Assembly (NCBI GenBank): GCA_030704615.1
Contig: CM060732.1
Location: 30,299,053 to 30,363,052 of the forward strand
Length of the DNA: 64,000 nt
Source of the DNA: Takakia lepidozioides
Lineage: Eukaryota > Streptophyta > Takakiopsida > Takakiales > Takakiaceae
Direction of reading: 5' to 3'
Each line of letters starts with the position of its first letter. The stretch's first letter is position 1. A model generated the notes under the pieces. It was not told the DNA's origin. It did not search any database and saw nothing but the letters and a program-made list of their open reading frames with translations. Positions 11,452 to 22,600 of this stretch are shown here, piece by piece. Position numbers and translations under genes: made by a program.

Positions 11452-11474
11452 CTCTCTCTCTCTCTCTCTCCGTC
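11452..11474. repeat. (CT)n microsatellite
   Basis: Short CT run inside a region related to the CT-tailed dispersed repeat. Confidence 0.8.
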
Positions 11475-11748
11475 AAACAAAGTCTTATGAGTACATTCTC
11501 TCTCTGACGGCCAGCTTCTCTGAGGGCGTCCAGAGCCAAATCGCCCGGACAACGTGAAAAAATCACATATGAGCAAATAATAGTACCCGAAGAACACATA
11601 GAAAGCTGAGCACTAAAGGAGAATTGAACCGTCCAGGCCGGTTGAACGAAAGTGTTGAACGAGAGCCCCATATGATATCTTCAATCTTCAAGCTTCTACT
11701 TGCTGGTTTGAAGAATCGTGTGCCTTTGTGGCTTCTGTTGGCTTTCCT

Positions 11749-11751
<3 letters not shown>

Positions 11752-11801
<50 letters not shown>
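11752..11801. repeat. (GA)n microsatellite
   Basis: Perfect GA dinucleotide run of about 50 bases. Confidence 0.95.
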
Positions 11802-11802
<1 letters not shown>

Positions 11803-12234
11803 CATGGCCTCTTCCGATACCTTTGGCCTGTCTCTCTCTTTCTCGCACACAGACTAGGTGGCGCTTCTTGGCACTGCCTGGTTTTCTAGTTCTAATTTCT
11901 TTGTTTCTTCTTCATTATTGCCCACCAGGTCTCTGGGCTTTTGGTGGACTTTGTGAGTTTGTTGCTTTGGCTTATGCTTCATTCTCTTGGACCACAGAGA
12001 CATTTTGGGGTCCTTAGCACGAAATAAACCCTTCTGCTCCATCAGCCAAATTTCAGTAGGTGAATCGCACACAGCCAACATTATTTTAGTTCTGGTGAAC
12101 TGAGTGTTGTTGATGTATGGGCTGGAATTGCTATCATGCAATGCTGAATCTACCGCTGCTGCCCTAGCCCCCAATTGACATTGCACTGCCATTCTCACTG
12201 AAGTTGAGAAAGGGTATGGGTCTCACTGTAGTTA

Positions 12235-12440
12235 AGAGAACAGATTGTACTCATAAGACGTTGTTTGCCGTAGCCTTGTGGCCATTGACCCTGTGCCCAG
12301 TTTGAGCGGGAACAAAAGGGACAGAACCTACCTCTGTCAGGGGCTGACGTTGGTAGTAAGACTTACCTCCATATAAAGAATTAATCCGGGTTTTCCAGAT
12401 ATCCTCTAGAAATCCCTTCACACAAGCATCAATCTGCTGT
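12235..12440 (-). repeat. CT-tailed dispersed repeat, minus copy
   Basis: Reverse complement shares long blocks (cacacacagcag, atgcttgtgtgaaggg, ggtaagtcttactac, ggccacaaggctacggcaaa) with plus copies at 41713-41945, 42060-42205 and 42665-42815. The family ends in a CT-rich run. Class unknown. Confidence 0.65.
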
Positions 12441-12539
12441 GTGTGATTTGCCTGTTAAGAGAACAGAGAGAGAGAGAGAGGCTAAACTTTTGCAAAGCCT
12501 TTGCCTGCATTTTTTAATAAGACTTGGACAATTAATAGC

Positions 12540-12960
12540 TGCTAAAGATCTATGTTTATGGCATTTGCATGCAGGCCAAGGAATGACCAATGAGAATCTC
12601 TGGCAGGAGTTTTTCTCAAATCCTTCACAGTGGTGGGACTACAGGTTTGATAAGGTGCGGCTATCATTATGACACAAAAGAGTTTGACAGTGATTTAAGC
12701 TTTCGTGCTTTTGTAGACTGATTTGAATGTACAGTTGCTTAGATGAATGACAAATAAAGGCAGCAAAGGTGGTTCTTATTGTAGCCTGGTCAAGTGAGAC
12801 TGTGGTTGACGCTGTGGCTGCTCAGCTGCCTAGTTGTGGCTTTTCCCAGAACAGTCCAAGATCACCAGACTTCAGACGTAAGCACACAATGGAGGTCCTT
12901 TGGATTGAGGGTTGATCAATCCCTTCTTGGGTGAAACCAGAGCTGTCTGCCCTGATACCA
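12540..12960 (+). pseudogene. OSB-type PDF motif in two exons, with an internal stop
   Basis: The first half, NLWQEFFSNPSQWWDYRFDK, ends at 12655 with a donor (aag/gtgcgg). The second half lies at about 12853-12935 and reads SPDFRRKHTMEVLWIEG, a TGA stop, then SIPSWVKPEL. This order (W..FF..P..WWD.R..K, PDF..K, LW, PWV..L) is the PDF motif of plant organellar single-stranded DNA-binding (OSB) proteins. It lies just upstream of the PPR gene at 13387, matching the arrangement at 19.7-23.7 kb on the other strand. Whether it is spliced to the PPR frame is unknown; the in-frame stop argues against a functional motif here. Confidence 0.6.
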
Positions 12961-13386
12961 GGTCAAGCAGTCTGATGATGTTTCTAATGTTGGTGTACAC
13001 CATGGAGCTCCAGGTGGAGAAAACAACTGGTATTGCTTTGATGATGATGCAGGGTTTCAGGTCAAGCAGGTAGCGGTACAAATTATTCTCAAAGTAGATT
13101 ATTTCTGTAAGTTTGTTAACCCTGTTCATATGTAGAAACAAGCTTCCTCTCATGAGAGATCTTTCTTTAGATTGTATAGAGGTTTTCAGATATATTACTT
13201 GAATTAGACTTGTAGGTTGGTACTTAAGACTTTTGAGACATGCAGGATGGCACAGTTGAAGCAGGCCAAAGGAAGAATATGTTATTTCAGCTGGTGTTCC
13301 AGTTGGTGTGTCTGTTGCAAGCATGCACCGTCATCCTGTGATGTGGAAGGGTAACCAACACAAAATCCCTGTGAATATGGAGTAGC

Positions 13387-15942
13387 ATGCCTGTCCTTAT
13401 GAAGGGTTCTGATTGTTGCAGGATGGCAGGGTTGAATCAAGTACAATTGACTGAATCTGGCACTGTGACCACTTCTTTTGAAAGAGGACCAACAGAGAGA
13501 GTCAACATGAACTCTTCTGCCACTGATTTGGATGTGAAGACACTATGTGGGAGAGGACACCTGAAAGTGGCACTGCATAATTTGAGTCGAGGAGGCATCT
13601 CGGCAGACTCCAATACTTATGTCGGTCTCTTACAGGAGTGCATCGGGATCAAAGGCCTAGCAGAAGGAAAGCAGGTGCATGCCCACATTATCCAAAGTGG
13701 ATTCAATCCAAACCTTTTTCTAAGCAACGCTCTTGTCAATATGTATGCCAAGTGTGGGAGTGTGCAGAATGCACGCGAAGTTTTTGACAAAATGCCTGAA
13801 AGAGATGTGTTTACATGGAATATAATGATGGCAGGATATGCCAAGCATGAGTGTGGTAGGGAGGCCTTTAAGATCTATGAGCAAATGATACAGGAAGGGG
13901 CTACACCCAACAAAGTCACATTCATTTGCATTCTTAAGGCATGTGCCAGTCTCGCAGTCCTGGAAAAGGGTGAAGAGGTCCATGCTGACATCGTCAGAGC
14001 TGGAATTGTGCCAGATATCATTCTGGAGACTGCCCTTGTGCACATGTATGCCAAATGCAGGAGCATGAAGGATGCACGTCAAGTGTTTGACAATATGGGG
14101 CAACGAGATGTGGTGTCATGGAACACTATGGTTGCAGGATATGCTCAGCATGGGTATGGTATGGAGGCTCTTCAGATGTATGAGAAAATGCTCCAGGAAG
14201 GGGTGATGGCCACCAGTGTCACGCTCCTTTGTGTTCTCAAGGCATGTGCCAGTGTAGGAACCCTGGAAAAGGGCAAAGAGGTCCATTCTAAGCTCATTAC
14301 AGCTGGATTTGCACCAGACATCATGTTGGAGAATACCCTCATTGACATGTATGCCAAATGTGGGAGCATAGAGGATGCGTGTCAAGTGTTCAACAGTATG
14401 GGGAAGCGAGATGTGGTCTCATGGAGTGTTATGATTGCAGGATATGCTCAACATGGGTATGTTAGTGAGGCTTTCAAGATCTATGAGCAAATGATATGGG
14501 AAGGGGTGACACCCAACAGGGTCACGTTCATTTGTGTTCTCGGCGCGTGTGCCAGCACGGCAGCCCTGGAAAAGGGCAAAGAAGTCCATGCTGACATTAT
14601 CAAAGCTGGAATTGCTCCAGAGATCATTCTAGAGACTGCCCTTGCTGCCATGTATGCCAAATGCGGGGACATGAAGAGTGCACGTCAAGTGTTCGACACT
14701 ATGGCTGAACGCAATGTGGTCTCATGGAATGCGATGATTGCAGGATATGCTCAGAATCGATTTGGTAGGCTGGCTTTTGAGATCTATGAACAAATGATTC
14801 AGGAGGGGGTGATTGCCAACAAGATCACTTTCATTTGCATTCTCAATGCATGTGCCAGCCTGGCAGCCCTGGAAAAGGGCAAAGAGGTCCATGCTGATGT
14901 CATCAGAGCTGGAATTGCGCCAGATATCATTCTGGAGAATACCCTCGTTGACATGTATGCCAAATGCGGGAGTATGAAAGATTCTCGTGATGTGTTTGAT
15001 AATATGTCTGTGCAAGATGTGGTCTCTTGGAACACCATGATTGCAGGATATGGGCAGCATGGATGTGGTAGGGATGCCCTCCAACTATTTGAACAACTGC
15101 AAGAGGTAGGCTTGAAGCCAGACGATATCACCCTTACATGTGTTCTCTCTGCATGTCGCCATGTGGGCCTGGTGGATGAAGGCTGCCACTACTTTATTTC
15201 TATGAGTCAGGATCATGGCCTCACTCCTGCGTCGGAGCATTTTAGCTGTATGGTGGACCTTCTTGGCCGTGCAGGCCGATTGGATGAGGCAGAGGATTTT
15301 GTGAACAAAATGCCAGTCGAACCAGGTGCTTCGGTTTGGGGGGCCTTGCTTGGTGCCTGCAAAATTCATGGTGATGTGGATGTGGCAGAACGTGCAGCAA
15401 AATGCCTTCTCAAGTTGGATCCACAGCACGCACCAACTTACGTGCTACTATCGAACATCTATGCTGCAGCTGGCAGGTGGGATGATACAGCAAAGGTGAG
15501 ACAAATGATGGAGGACAGAGGTATCATAAAGGAGCCAGGATATAGCTGCATTGAGGTAGATAACCAGGTTCATACATTCGTTGTAGAAGATAAATCACAT
15601 CCACAAATGCAGGGAATCCATGCTGAGCTGAAGAGATTGTCTGGGCAGATGAGGGACGCCGGGTATGTGCCTGACACTCGCTTTGTATTGCATGATTTGG
15701 AGGAGGAGGAAAAGGAATTTTCTCTTTCCCACCATAGTGAGAAGCTAGCCATTGCTTTTGGGCTAATCAGGACACCCCCTGGAACACCTATCCGTATCAT
15801 CAAGAACCTTAGAGTGTGTGGTGACTGCCACACCACCACCAAGTTCATCTCAAGGATTGCCAGGCGAGAAGTTGTTGTAAGGGATGCCAACCGCTTTCAC
15901 TACTTCAAAGATGGGGTTTGTTCTTGTGGGGATTACTGGTGA
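13387..15942 (+). CDS. PLS-class PPR protein with E and DYW domains, intact
   Basis: This is the only full-length intact member in the window, 851 codons in one exon. A short leader is followed by AEGKQVHAHIIQSG and then PLS triplets (P 35, L 35, S 31 residues) at about residues 65-640, with the plant consensus MYAKCGS...D and VVSWN.MIAGYAQ. E/E+ regions follow (LLGRAGRLDEAEDF, then YVLLSNIYAAAGRWDD). The DYW domain has the HSE catalytic motif at 783-785, CGDCH with C811 and C814, and ends exactly at CSCGDYW before the TGA. DYW-PPR proteins bind organellar RNA by a two-residue-per-repeat code and deaminate C to U. Repeats here have diverged more than at 19.7-22.8 kb, as expected of a selected gene. 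Another start may be used if it is spliced to the upstream PDF exons. Confidence 0.92.
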   Translation: MPVLMKGSDCCRMAGLNQVQLTESGTVTTSFERGPTERVNMNSSATDLDVKTLCGRGHLKVALHNLSRGGISADSNTYVGLLQECIGIKGLAEGKQVHAHIIQSGFNPNLFLSNALVNMYAKCGSVQNAREVFDKMPERDVFTWNIMMAGYAKHECGREAFKIYEQMIQEGATPNKVTFICILKACASLAVLEKGEEVHADIVRAGIVPDIILETALVHMYAKCRSMKDARQVFDNMGQRDVVSWNTMVAGYAQHGYGMEALQMYEKMLQEGVMATSVTLLCVLKACASVGTLEKGKEVHSKLITAGFAPDIMLENTLIDMYAKCGSIEDACQVFNSMGKRDVVSWSVMIAGYAQHGYVSEAFKIYEQMIWEGVTPNRVTFICVLGACASTAALEKGKEVHADIIKAGIAPEIILETALAAMYAKCGDMKSARQVFDTMAERNVVSWNAMIAGYAQNRFGRLAFEIYEQMIQEGVIANKITFICILNACASLAALEKGKEVHADVIRAGIAPDIILENTLVDMYAKCGSMKDSRDVFDNMSVQDVVSWNTMIAGYGQHGCGRDALQLFEQLQEVGLKPDDITLTCVLSACRHVGLVDEGCHYFISMSQDHGLTPASEHFSCMVDLLGRAGRLDEAEDFVNKMPVEPGASVWGALLGACKIHGDVDVAERAAKCLLKLDPQHAPTYVLLSNIYAAAGRWDDTAKVRQMMEDRGIIKEPGYSCIEVDNQVHTFVVEDKSHPQMQGIHAELKRLSGQMRDAGYVPDTRFVLHDLEEEEKEFSLSHHSEKLAIAFGLIRTPPGTPIRIIKNLRVCGDCHTTTKFISRIARREVVVRDANRFHYFKDGVCSCGDYW

Positions 15943-16671
15943 AACGAGCAATGTGCAAGAAGATTACATCCACTTCAAAATGCGTGAGTGTGGAAAGTTT
16001 GTAAGAGAAGAATTGGAAGAAACTGCTGGCTGTCGCTGAATGTGATAGCCAGCACTGCACTTTCTGTGAGCTTTCTACAGGGATGATCAGAATGCAAGAA
16101 ACAGCAGCAGAGACCACAGAACACCTTACTGCAGAGGAATTGTCGCCAGGACCAGAATGGTCATGAACAAACTCCTGAAGTTACAGGGTTGATAGTTTTT
16201 GACCAAGGAAGGTTGAACACAAGGATCCCTAAACATTGAGGGTCAATTCCTTCCTACTAACTGGGGAACATCCAGCATCATTATACATGTTGACACTGCC
16301 TCCAGCTGGAAAGGACTTCTAATTGCTCTATCTGAATCAACCGGCAAGCAATGTCTTCTGAGTACATTCTGTCTGAATTATCAACCTTAGTTTGAAGAGG
16401 TAAACTTCAAGCTCTGGTGTCACACTTTGCTGCTTCAAACGTCTCCACCATTAAAAATTACCTTCATGAAGGCTCTTTTTTCAAGGAAAGTCTGGGAGCA
16501 ACAGCATACCCTTGCATAATTCCTTGGTACAAGTAGCTGACCAAATTTCCAGGTTGAAGTCTGGCAAATTTTTGCCAGAAAAAAGCACCAAAAATACTGG
16601 CACCAATACTCTCCATTGGCAAATAAATAAGATATTATTTCCTCGGAAACCAGAAGAAAAAAGAAAAAAAA
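15943..16671. other. 3' flank, no gene recognised
   Basis: Downstream of the intact PPR gene I see no coding signal or known repeat until the tRNA-derived SINE at 16.68 kb. Confidence 0.4.
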
Positions 16672-16674
16672 CTT

Positions 16675-16840
16675 GCAGGCTGGTAGCTCAGTTGGATAGT
16701 GCGCACTACATCACTGCTGTGTCTTGCTGATATGGTTTGTTTCCTGAAGGTGGGTTTGGGGGTGACATTCCCAATGGCTTGTATGGAAAGGGGTTAATTT
16801 CTCCCTCTTCTCAAGGACCTGAATTGTAAGCAAATTGCTC
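16675..16840 (+). repeat. tRNA-derived SINE, degenerate
   Basis: An A-box-like ggtagctcagttgg occurs at 16682-16695, followed by the family body and the tail ggttaattt...tctcaaggacctgaattgt shared with copies at 17.5 and 46.4 kb. The B box is not recognisable in this copy. Confidence 0.6.
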
Positions 16841-17489
16841 AGGGTTTTCACTCATTTCCAAAGATAGGTGTACATGGAATATTTCATCCATGTTTACAGA
16901 TGAATATGTAAACAGGACGTAGTTCATTGGATGAGTAGACTAGACAAAATGCACAACAGATACAAAATTGGTCATGGATTGTTCTGGGAAGCAAGCACTT
17001 GGTGATCTTCCTGATTTTAACAACCTATTCATAATTACAATAGGGCAGGGCTTGCATGCAGTCCATGCATTTGGCTTACAAATCAAGTAGTATATGTAAA
17101 GTGCCACTGATCTACTTAGTCAGCATGTATGAAATTCTTGAATCCAGCATTCTAACATGTAATAGTTGAAATTCATCATTTTGTGTCCACTATAAAGTTT
17201 GAAAACTCCTAGTATGTCAACTAAGTCTTCCAACTCAAGAAAAAATAATATATCAGTCGACATTCGACCGCTTGGGGGTATGATAAACTGACCTTTTTAG
17301 TTGGTATGTATGTTCAACAATAGATGAATGTAAAGGGGTGAAAGTATGTGATGTGGTCAAACCATTGGATGTGCAAAGATCACGCATCGTTTATTAACCC
17401 TTTTTCTTTTTTTTCCTAATTTGGATCACATAAAGTGAAAAATGTTGGCAATCTTTACAGGATAAAATGGGTTTGAATATTGTACCAAC
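16841..17489. other. AT-rich spacer, nothing recognised
   Basis: No coding frame or RNA gene supported between two SINE copies. Confidence 0.4.
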
Positions 17490-17490
17490 A

Positions 17491-17745
17491 GTCAGTAGCT
17501 CAGTTGGTAAAGTGCACTGAGTGCTATCCAGATGACCCTGGGGTCAAATCCTGCAACTTGACGGGTGTGGTACGCTCTTCTCCCCCTTCCCTCCCCCTTC
17601 CCTGCACGGTGTCGCATCTGAAAGCCTTAGGGCGAGGTTACTGAGAGGTTATTTTCTCCTCTCACTAAGGGGCCTGATTTGTGAGCTGTCGCTCCCAGGT
17701 GTTTCCCTTTATGAAATATATATATATATATATATATATTGTAGA
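17491..17745 (+). repeat. tRNA-derived SINE with (AT)n tail
   Basis: The A-box tagctcagttgg and a B-box-like ggggtcaaatcc lie about 45 bases apart, as in a tRNA promoter. The body ends in cctgatttgtgagctgtcgc and a run of alternating AT at 17715-17739. The tRNA-like head has no anticodon arm that folds well, so it is called a SINE and not a tRNA gene. Confidence 0.65.
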
Positions 17746-18320
17746 AGCCATATATCTCCATCCATGGGCCTCACATTGTGATGACGTGTTTTGAGCAGGG
17801 AGGCGATGCAAACTGCCTCTCACGCAATGCTCACAATTGACGTCTTCACATTATGATGAGGTAGTCTTGTTATAATATTGGTTCGGGTCTAAAACTATGC
17901 AACTCTCTCTTCTCCCCGGACACATTGTACCTAGCAAATCAGTAATATGTCACCTTCAGATGATCCCAAAAATGGAGAATCAAAAGTTGGTGATATCCTC
18001 CCTCTCTAACGAATTTGTCCATGCTCTGATTTCTCTCGTTTGGAATTTAGAAGTTGAATGGGCATCAAAATTATGTTTAAACCCTAAACGACGACGCGAC
18101 CCGAAACACATCGCGTTAGATTTATGCCACAATCCAACTTTCTCCGCAATTTCTCCGTTCTTATCCCCCGTTGGAGCCAGGTGTCACGTTCTAGATGTGT
18201 ATGTGAGCATAATGGGCAATTGGAGGATGGGAATAGGCGTGGCCACAGAGGATGGAAGTGATTTCTGAAGATAAAGCGTGCAGGTTAGGGAAAAGCACAA
18301 GTGGGAATTTACAGGCTCAT
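17746..18320. other. Unassigned sequence
   Basis: An open frame at 17897-18268 shows no recognisable domain. Nothing supported. Confidence 0.3.
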
Positions 18321-18960
18321 CAACGCCGCCACCAAGTTCATCTCAAAGATTGTTGGCCAAGCAATTGTTGCAGGGACGCTAACCGCTTTGAAGATTGGGT
18401 TTGTTCTTGTCGGGGTCTATGTTTCTTTTATCTCTGTAGCTGCGCAGTTCATGCACCATTTCCAGAGAATGTTGACCATGATGGAATGTTGAGGGCATTG
18501 CATGTGGCATATCCACAGGAAATGATAGTTAAGTGGGGTCTACTGAGCATAAGTTAGATTAGAAGTCAGCCCATAAGTGCACTTGACTGAGCAGGTAATG
18601 AGTTGAGGGGGATTTTGACTGACTCTGGTGATGGTGGACGACACCTGAGTGCTTCCTAGTGCTGGTGTGGTTGGTGGAGCTTCAATATGAAAGTGAATAC
18701 GATTCATTATGAACTTGATGAGAGGGGCAACCAAGTTGAGCACAAGTTTGTTCAGCATCTTAAACTTGGACATGTTTGTGTGTGCTACTTGTGGACTAAC
18801 TTGCATGAATGTTATCAAAAGCTAGCCTTAGCCCACCAAGATCTAACCCCATGGTGGCGACTCGAAAGTTTTGCGTAGTGATTATTTGGTATTTGGTGTT
18901 ATTGATTGATGCAGCATGAAGGCCTTTCACCCAAAACACTCTTCCATCACTGTCTGCCAA
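18321..18960 (+). pseudogene. PPR-DYW 3' remnant plus conserved 3' flank
   Basis: The first 110 bases encode pieces of the DYW end ([14 protein letters not shown], then GFVLVG in a shifted frame), and the rest matches the 3' flank of the locus at 4.07-4.37 kb. Only the tail of a PPR gene survives, so the 5' part was lost. Confidence 0.65.
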
Positions 18961-19674
18961 CATCCAAGAGCCGTACGACTCATACAGCATACAACTTCAA
19001 CGCCACCGAACACTTCGAGAATGCCAAAGAAAGGACCCTTGTCTGTCTTCTTGAGAGAGTTTATAGCAGGTTAGCTTGGAAAATCTTAATGATAGGTGTT
19101 GAGGTGCCTGTCCCCACCATATGGACTCTTAGAAATGACAAGATATTAAGAGAATACCTGTGAAACCGTAGCAACAGCTCCCTCTCTCCCTAAGATGGCA
19201 CATAAGCTCATCTGTCAGACCAATGCCAGAACAGGAGATTATGAGTCGTGATATATGTGATGCTATGCCCTGCTGTAAATTTCTGAACTTTTGTGCAGAA
19301 TGGAGACTAAGATCAAGCATCATGAACATGCTCCTATCAAATTCAAGACCGGACTTGAGGGAAATTAGGCTAACAGAAATTAGGCCAGAGGAGAAACCTA
19401 CCCACACAAGAAACCCCTTACCTTACAAAACAGTCACTTCAGCAATCTACACTACATGCCATCACAAAACACTCTAATCGCTATCAAAATTTCCTATAGA
19501 CTTGAGCCATTCACAATTCCTCGACTTACTGTACATCAGGTCCTTGTGCCCCGATCTTGTCTCTTCGCTGACATGTCCACCCGCAGTACCCAACACTGGC
19601 ACCTTCTACATCTCTTAAATACCTGGTCACAGTTCTTATGGCATGAAACTCGAAGTCACACAGTATTGCCAGCC
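18961..19674. other. Spacer downstream of the minus-strand PPR gene
   Basis: Includes sequence that replaces the expected DYW domain of the neighbouring gene. No DYW coding matches were seen on the minus strand. Confidence 0.4.
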
Positions 19675-22600
19675 TCAATGCTGCAGTGACCTGGCTCCTC
19701 TAGCCCCTCTGACCTCCATCATTTTTCTCACCTTTGCACTATCGTCCCACATCCCAGCTGCGGCATAGATGTTTGATAAAAGCACATAAGTCATGGCATC
19801 CTGTGCATCCCACTTGAGAATGGATGTTGCCACACGTTCAGCCATCTCCACATTGCCATGGATTCTGCAGGCACCAAGCAAGGCCTTCCACACCACAGCA
19901 TCTGGTTTGATTGGCATTTTATTAATGAGGTCCTCTGCCTCATCCAGTCGCCCTGCACGCCCAAGAAGGTCCACCATGCAGCCAAAGTGCTTTTCTGTCG
20001 GAGTGACACCATGATCTTGACTCAGGGAATTAAAATAGCATCTTCCTTCATCAAGTAGGCCAACGTGGCTGCATGCAGAGAGAACACATATAAAGGTGAT
20101 GTGGTTGGGCTTCACCCCTTCCCGCATCATTTGCTCATAGGTCTCTAAAGCCTCCATCCCGCGGCCCTGCTGTGCATATCCTGCGATCATGGCATTCCAT
20201 GACACCAGATTTCGTTCAGCCATATTGCTGAACACTCCCTTTGCATCTTCAATGCTTCCACATTTGGCATACATGTCCACCAGGGCAGTGTTCAGAATCA
20301 CATCTGGTATAATTCCAGCTTTGATGATATCACCATGGACCTCTTTGCCCTTTTCCAGGGCTGCCAGGCTCGCGCATGCATTGCAAACGCAAACAAACGT
20401 GATGTGGTCAGGCTTCACCCCATTCCGCATCATTTGCTTGTAGGTCTCCCAAGCCTCCATCCCGCACCCCTGCTGTGCATATCCTGCGATCATTGCGCTC
20501 CACGACACCACATCTCGTTCAGCCATACTGTCGAACACTCCCTTTGCATCTTCAATCCCCCCACATTTGGCATACATGTCCACCAGGGCAGCATTCAGAA
20601 TGGCATCTGGTACAATTCCTGCTTTGGTGATGTCACGATGGACCTCTTTGCCCTTTTCCAGGGCTGCCAGGCTTGCACAAGCATTGCAGACACAAACAAA
20701 CGTGATGTGGTCAGGCTTCACCCATTCCCGCATCATTTGCTCATAGGTCTTCAAAGCCTCCATCCCACGCCCCTGCTGTGCATATCCTGCGATCATGGCG
20801 TTCCAAGACACCACATTTCGTTCCGCCATATTGTCGAACACTCCCTTTGCATCTTCAATGCTCCGACATTTGGCATACATGTCCACCAGGGCAGTGTTCA
20901 GAATCACATCTGGTACAATTCCAGCTTTGACAATGTCACCATGGACCTCTTTGCCCTTTTCCAGGGCTGCCAGGCTCGCACAGGCAGTACAAACGCCAAC
21001 AAACGTGATGTGGTTGGGCTTCACCCCTTCCAGCATCATTTGCTCATATGTCTCCAAAGCCTCCATCCCGTGCCCCTGCTGTGCATATCCTGCAATCATC
21101 ATGTTCCATGACACCACATCTCGATCAGCCATATTGTCAAACACTCCCTTTGCATCCTCGATGCACCCACATTTGGCATACATGTCCACGAGGGTATTGT
21201 TCAGAATGACATCTGGTACAATTCCAGCTTTGACGATGTCACCGTGGACCTCTTTGCCCTTTTCCAGGGTCACCAGGCTCGCACACGCATTGCAAACACA
21301 AACAAATGTGATGTGGTTGGGCTTTACCCCTTTCCGCATCATTTGCTCATAGGTCTCCAAAGCCTCCATCCCGTGCCCCTGCTGTGCATATCCTGCGATC
21401 ATCGCGCTCCACGACACCACATCTCGTTCAGCCATATTGTCGAACACCCCCTTTGCATCTTCAATGCTCCCACATTTGGCATACATGTCCACCAAGGCAG
21501 TGTTCAGAATGACATCTGGTACAATTCCAGCTTTGACGATGTCACCATGGACCTCTTTGCCCTTCTCCAGGGCTGCCAGGCTCACACACGCATTGCAAAC
21601 GCAAACAAATGTGATGCGGTCAGGCTTTACCCCTTCACGCATCATTTGCTCGTAGGTCTCCAAAGCGTCCATCCCGCACCCCTGCTGTGCATAACCTGTG
21701 ATCATTGCGTTCCAAGACACCACATTTCGTTCAGCCATATTGTCGAACACTCCCTTTGCATCTTCAATGCTCCGGCATTTGGCATACATGTCCACCAGGG
21801 CAGTGTTCAGAATGACATCTGGTACAATTCCAGCTTTGATGATATCACCATGGACCTCTTTGCCCTTTCCCAGGGCTGCCAGGTTCGCACACGCATTGCA
21901 AATGCAAACAAACGTGATGTGGTTGGGCTTCACGCCTTCCCACATCATTTGCGCATACGTCTCCAAGGCCTCCATCCCGTGCCCCTGCTGTGCATATCCT
22001 GTGATCATCGCATTCCACGACACCACATTTCGTTCGGTCATATTGTCGAACACTCCCTTTGCATCTTTAATGCTCCCACATTTGGCATACATGTCCACCA
22101 GGGCAGTGTTCAGAATGACATCTGGTACAATTCCAGCTTTGACAATGTCACCATGGACCTCTCTGCCCTTTTCCAGGGCTGCCAGGCCTGCACACGCATT
22201 GCAAACGCAAACAAATGTGATGTGGTTGGGCTTCACCCCTTCCCACACCATTTGCTCATACGTCTCCAAAGCATTCCTACCACACCCATGCTTGTTGAAT
22301 CCTGTCATCATTATATTCCACGTGATCAAACATCGTTGAGACATTCTGTTGAACACTTGGTGAGCATCCACGATGCTCCCGCACTTAACATACATGTTGA
22401 CAAGGGTGCTGTATAGAAAAACGTTTGGCTCGAGTCTACTTTGGATAATGTGGGTGTGCACCTGCTTTCCAGCTTCCAGGCCTTTCATCTTGATGCACTT
22501 ATGCAAGAGACAGACATAAGTATCTGAATCAGCTGAAATGCCTCCTTGGTTTAAAATCTCTAGCGCCTCTTTCAGTCTGCCTGCCTCACATAGCATCCTT

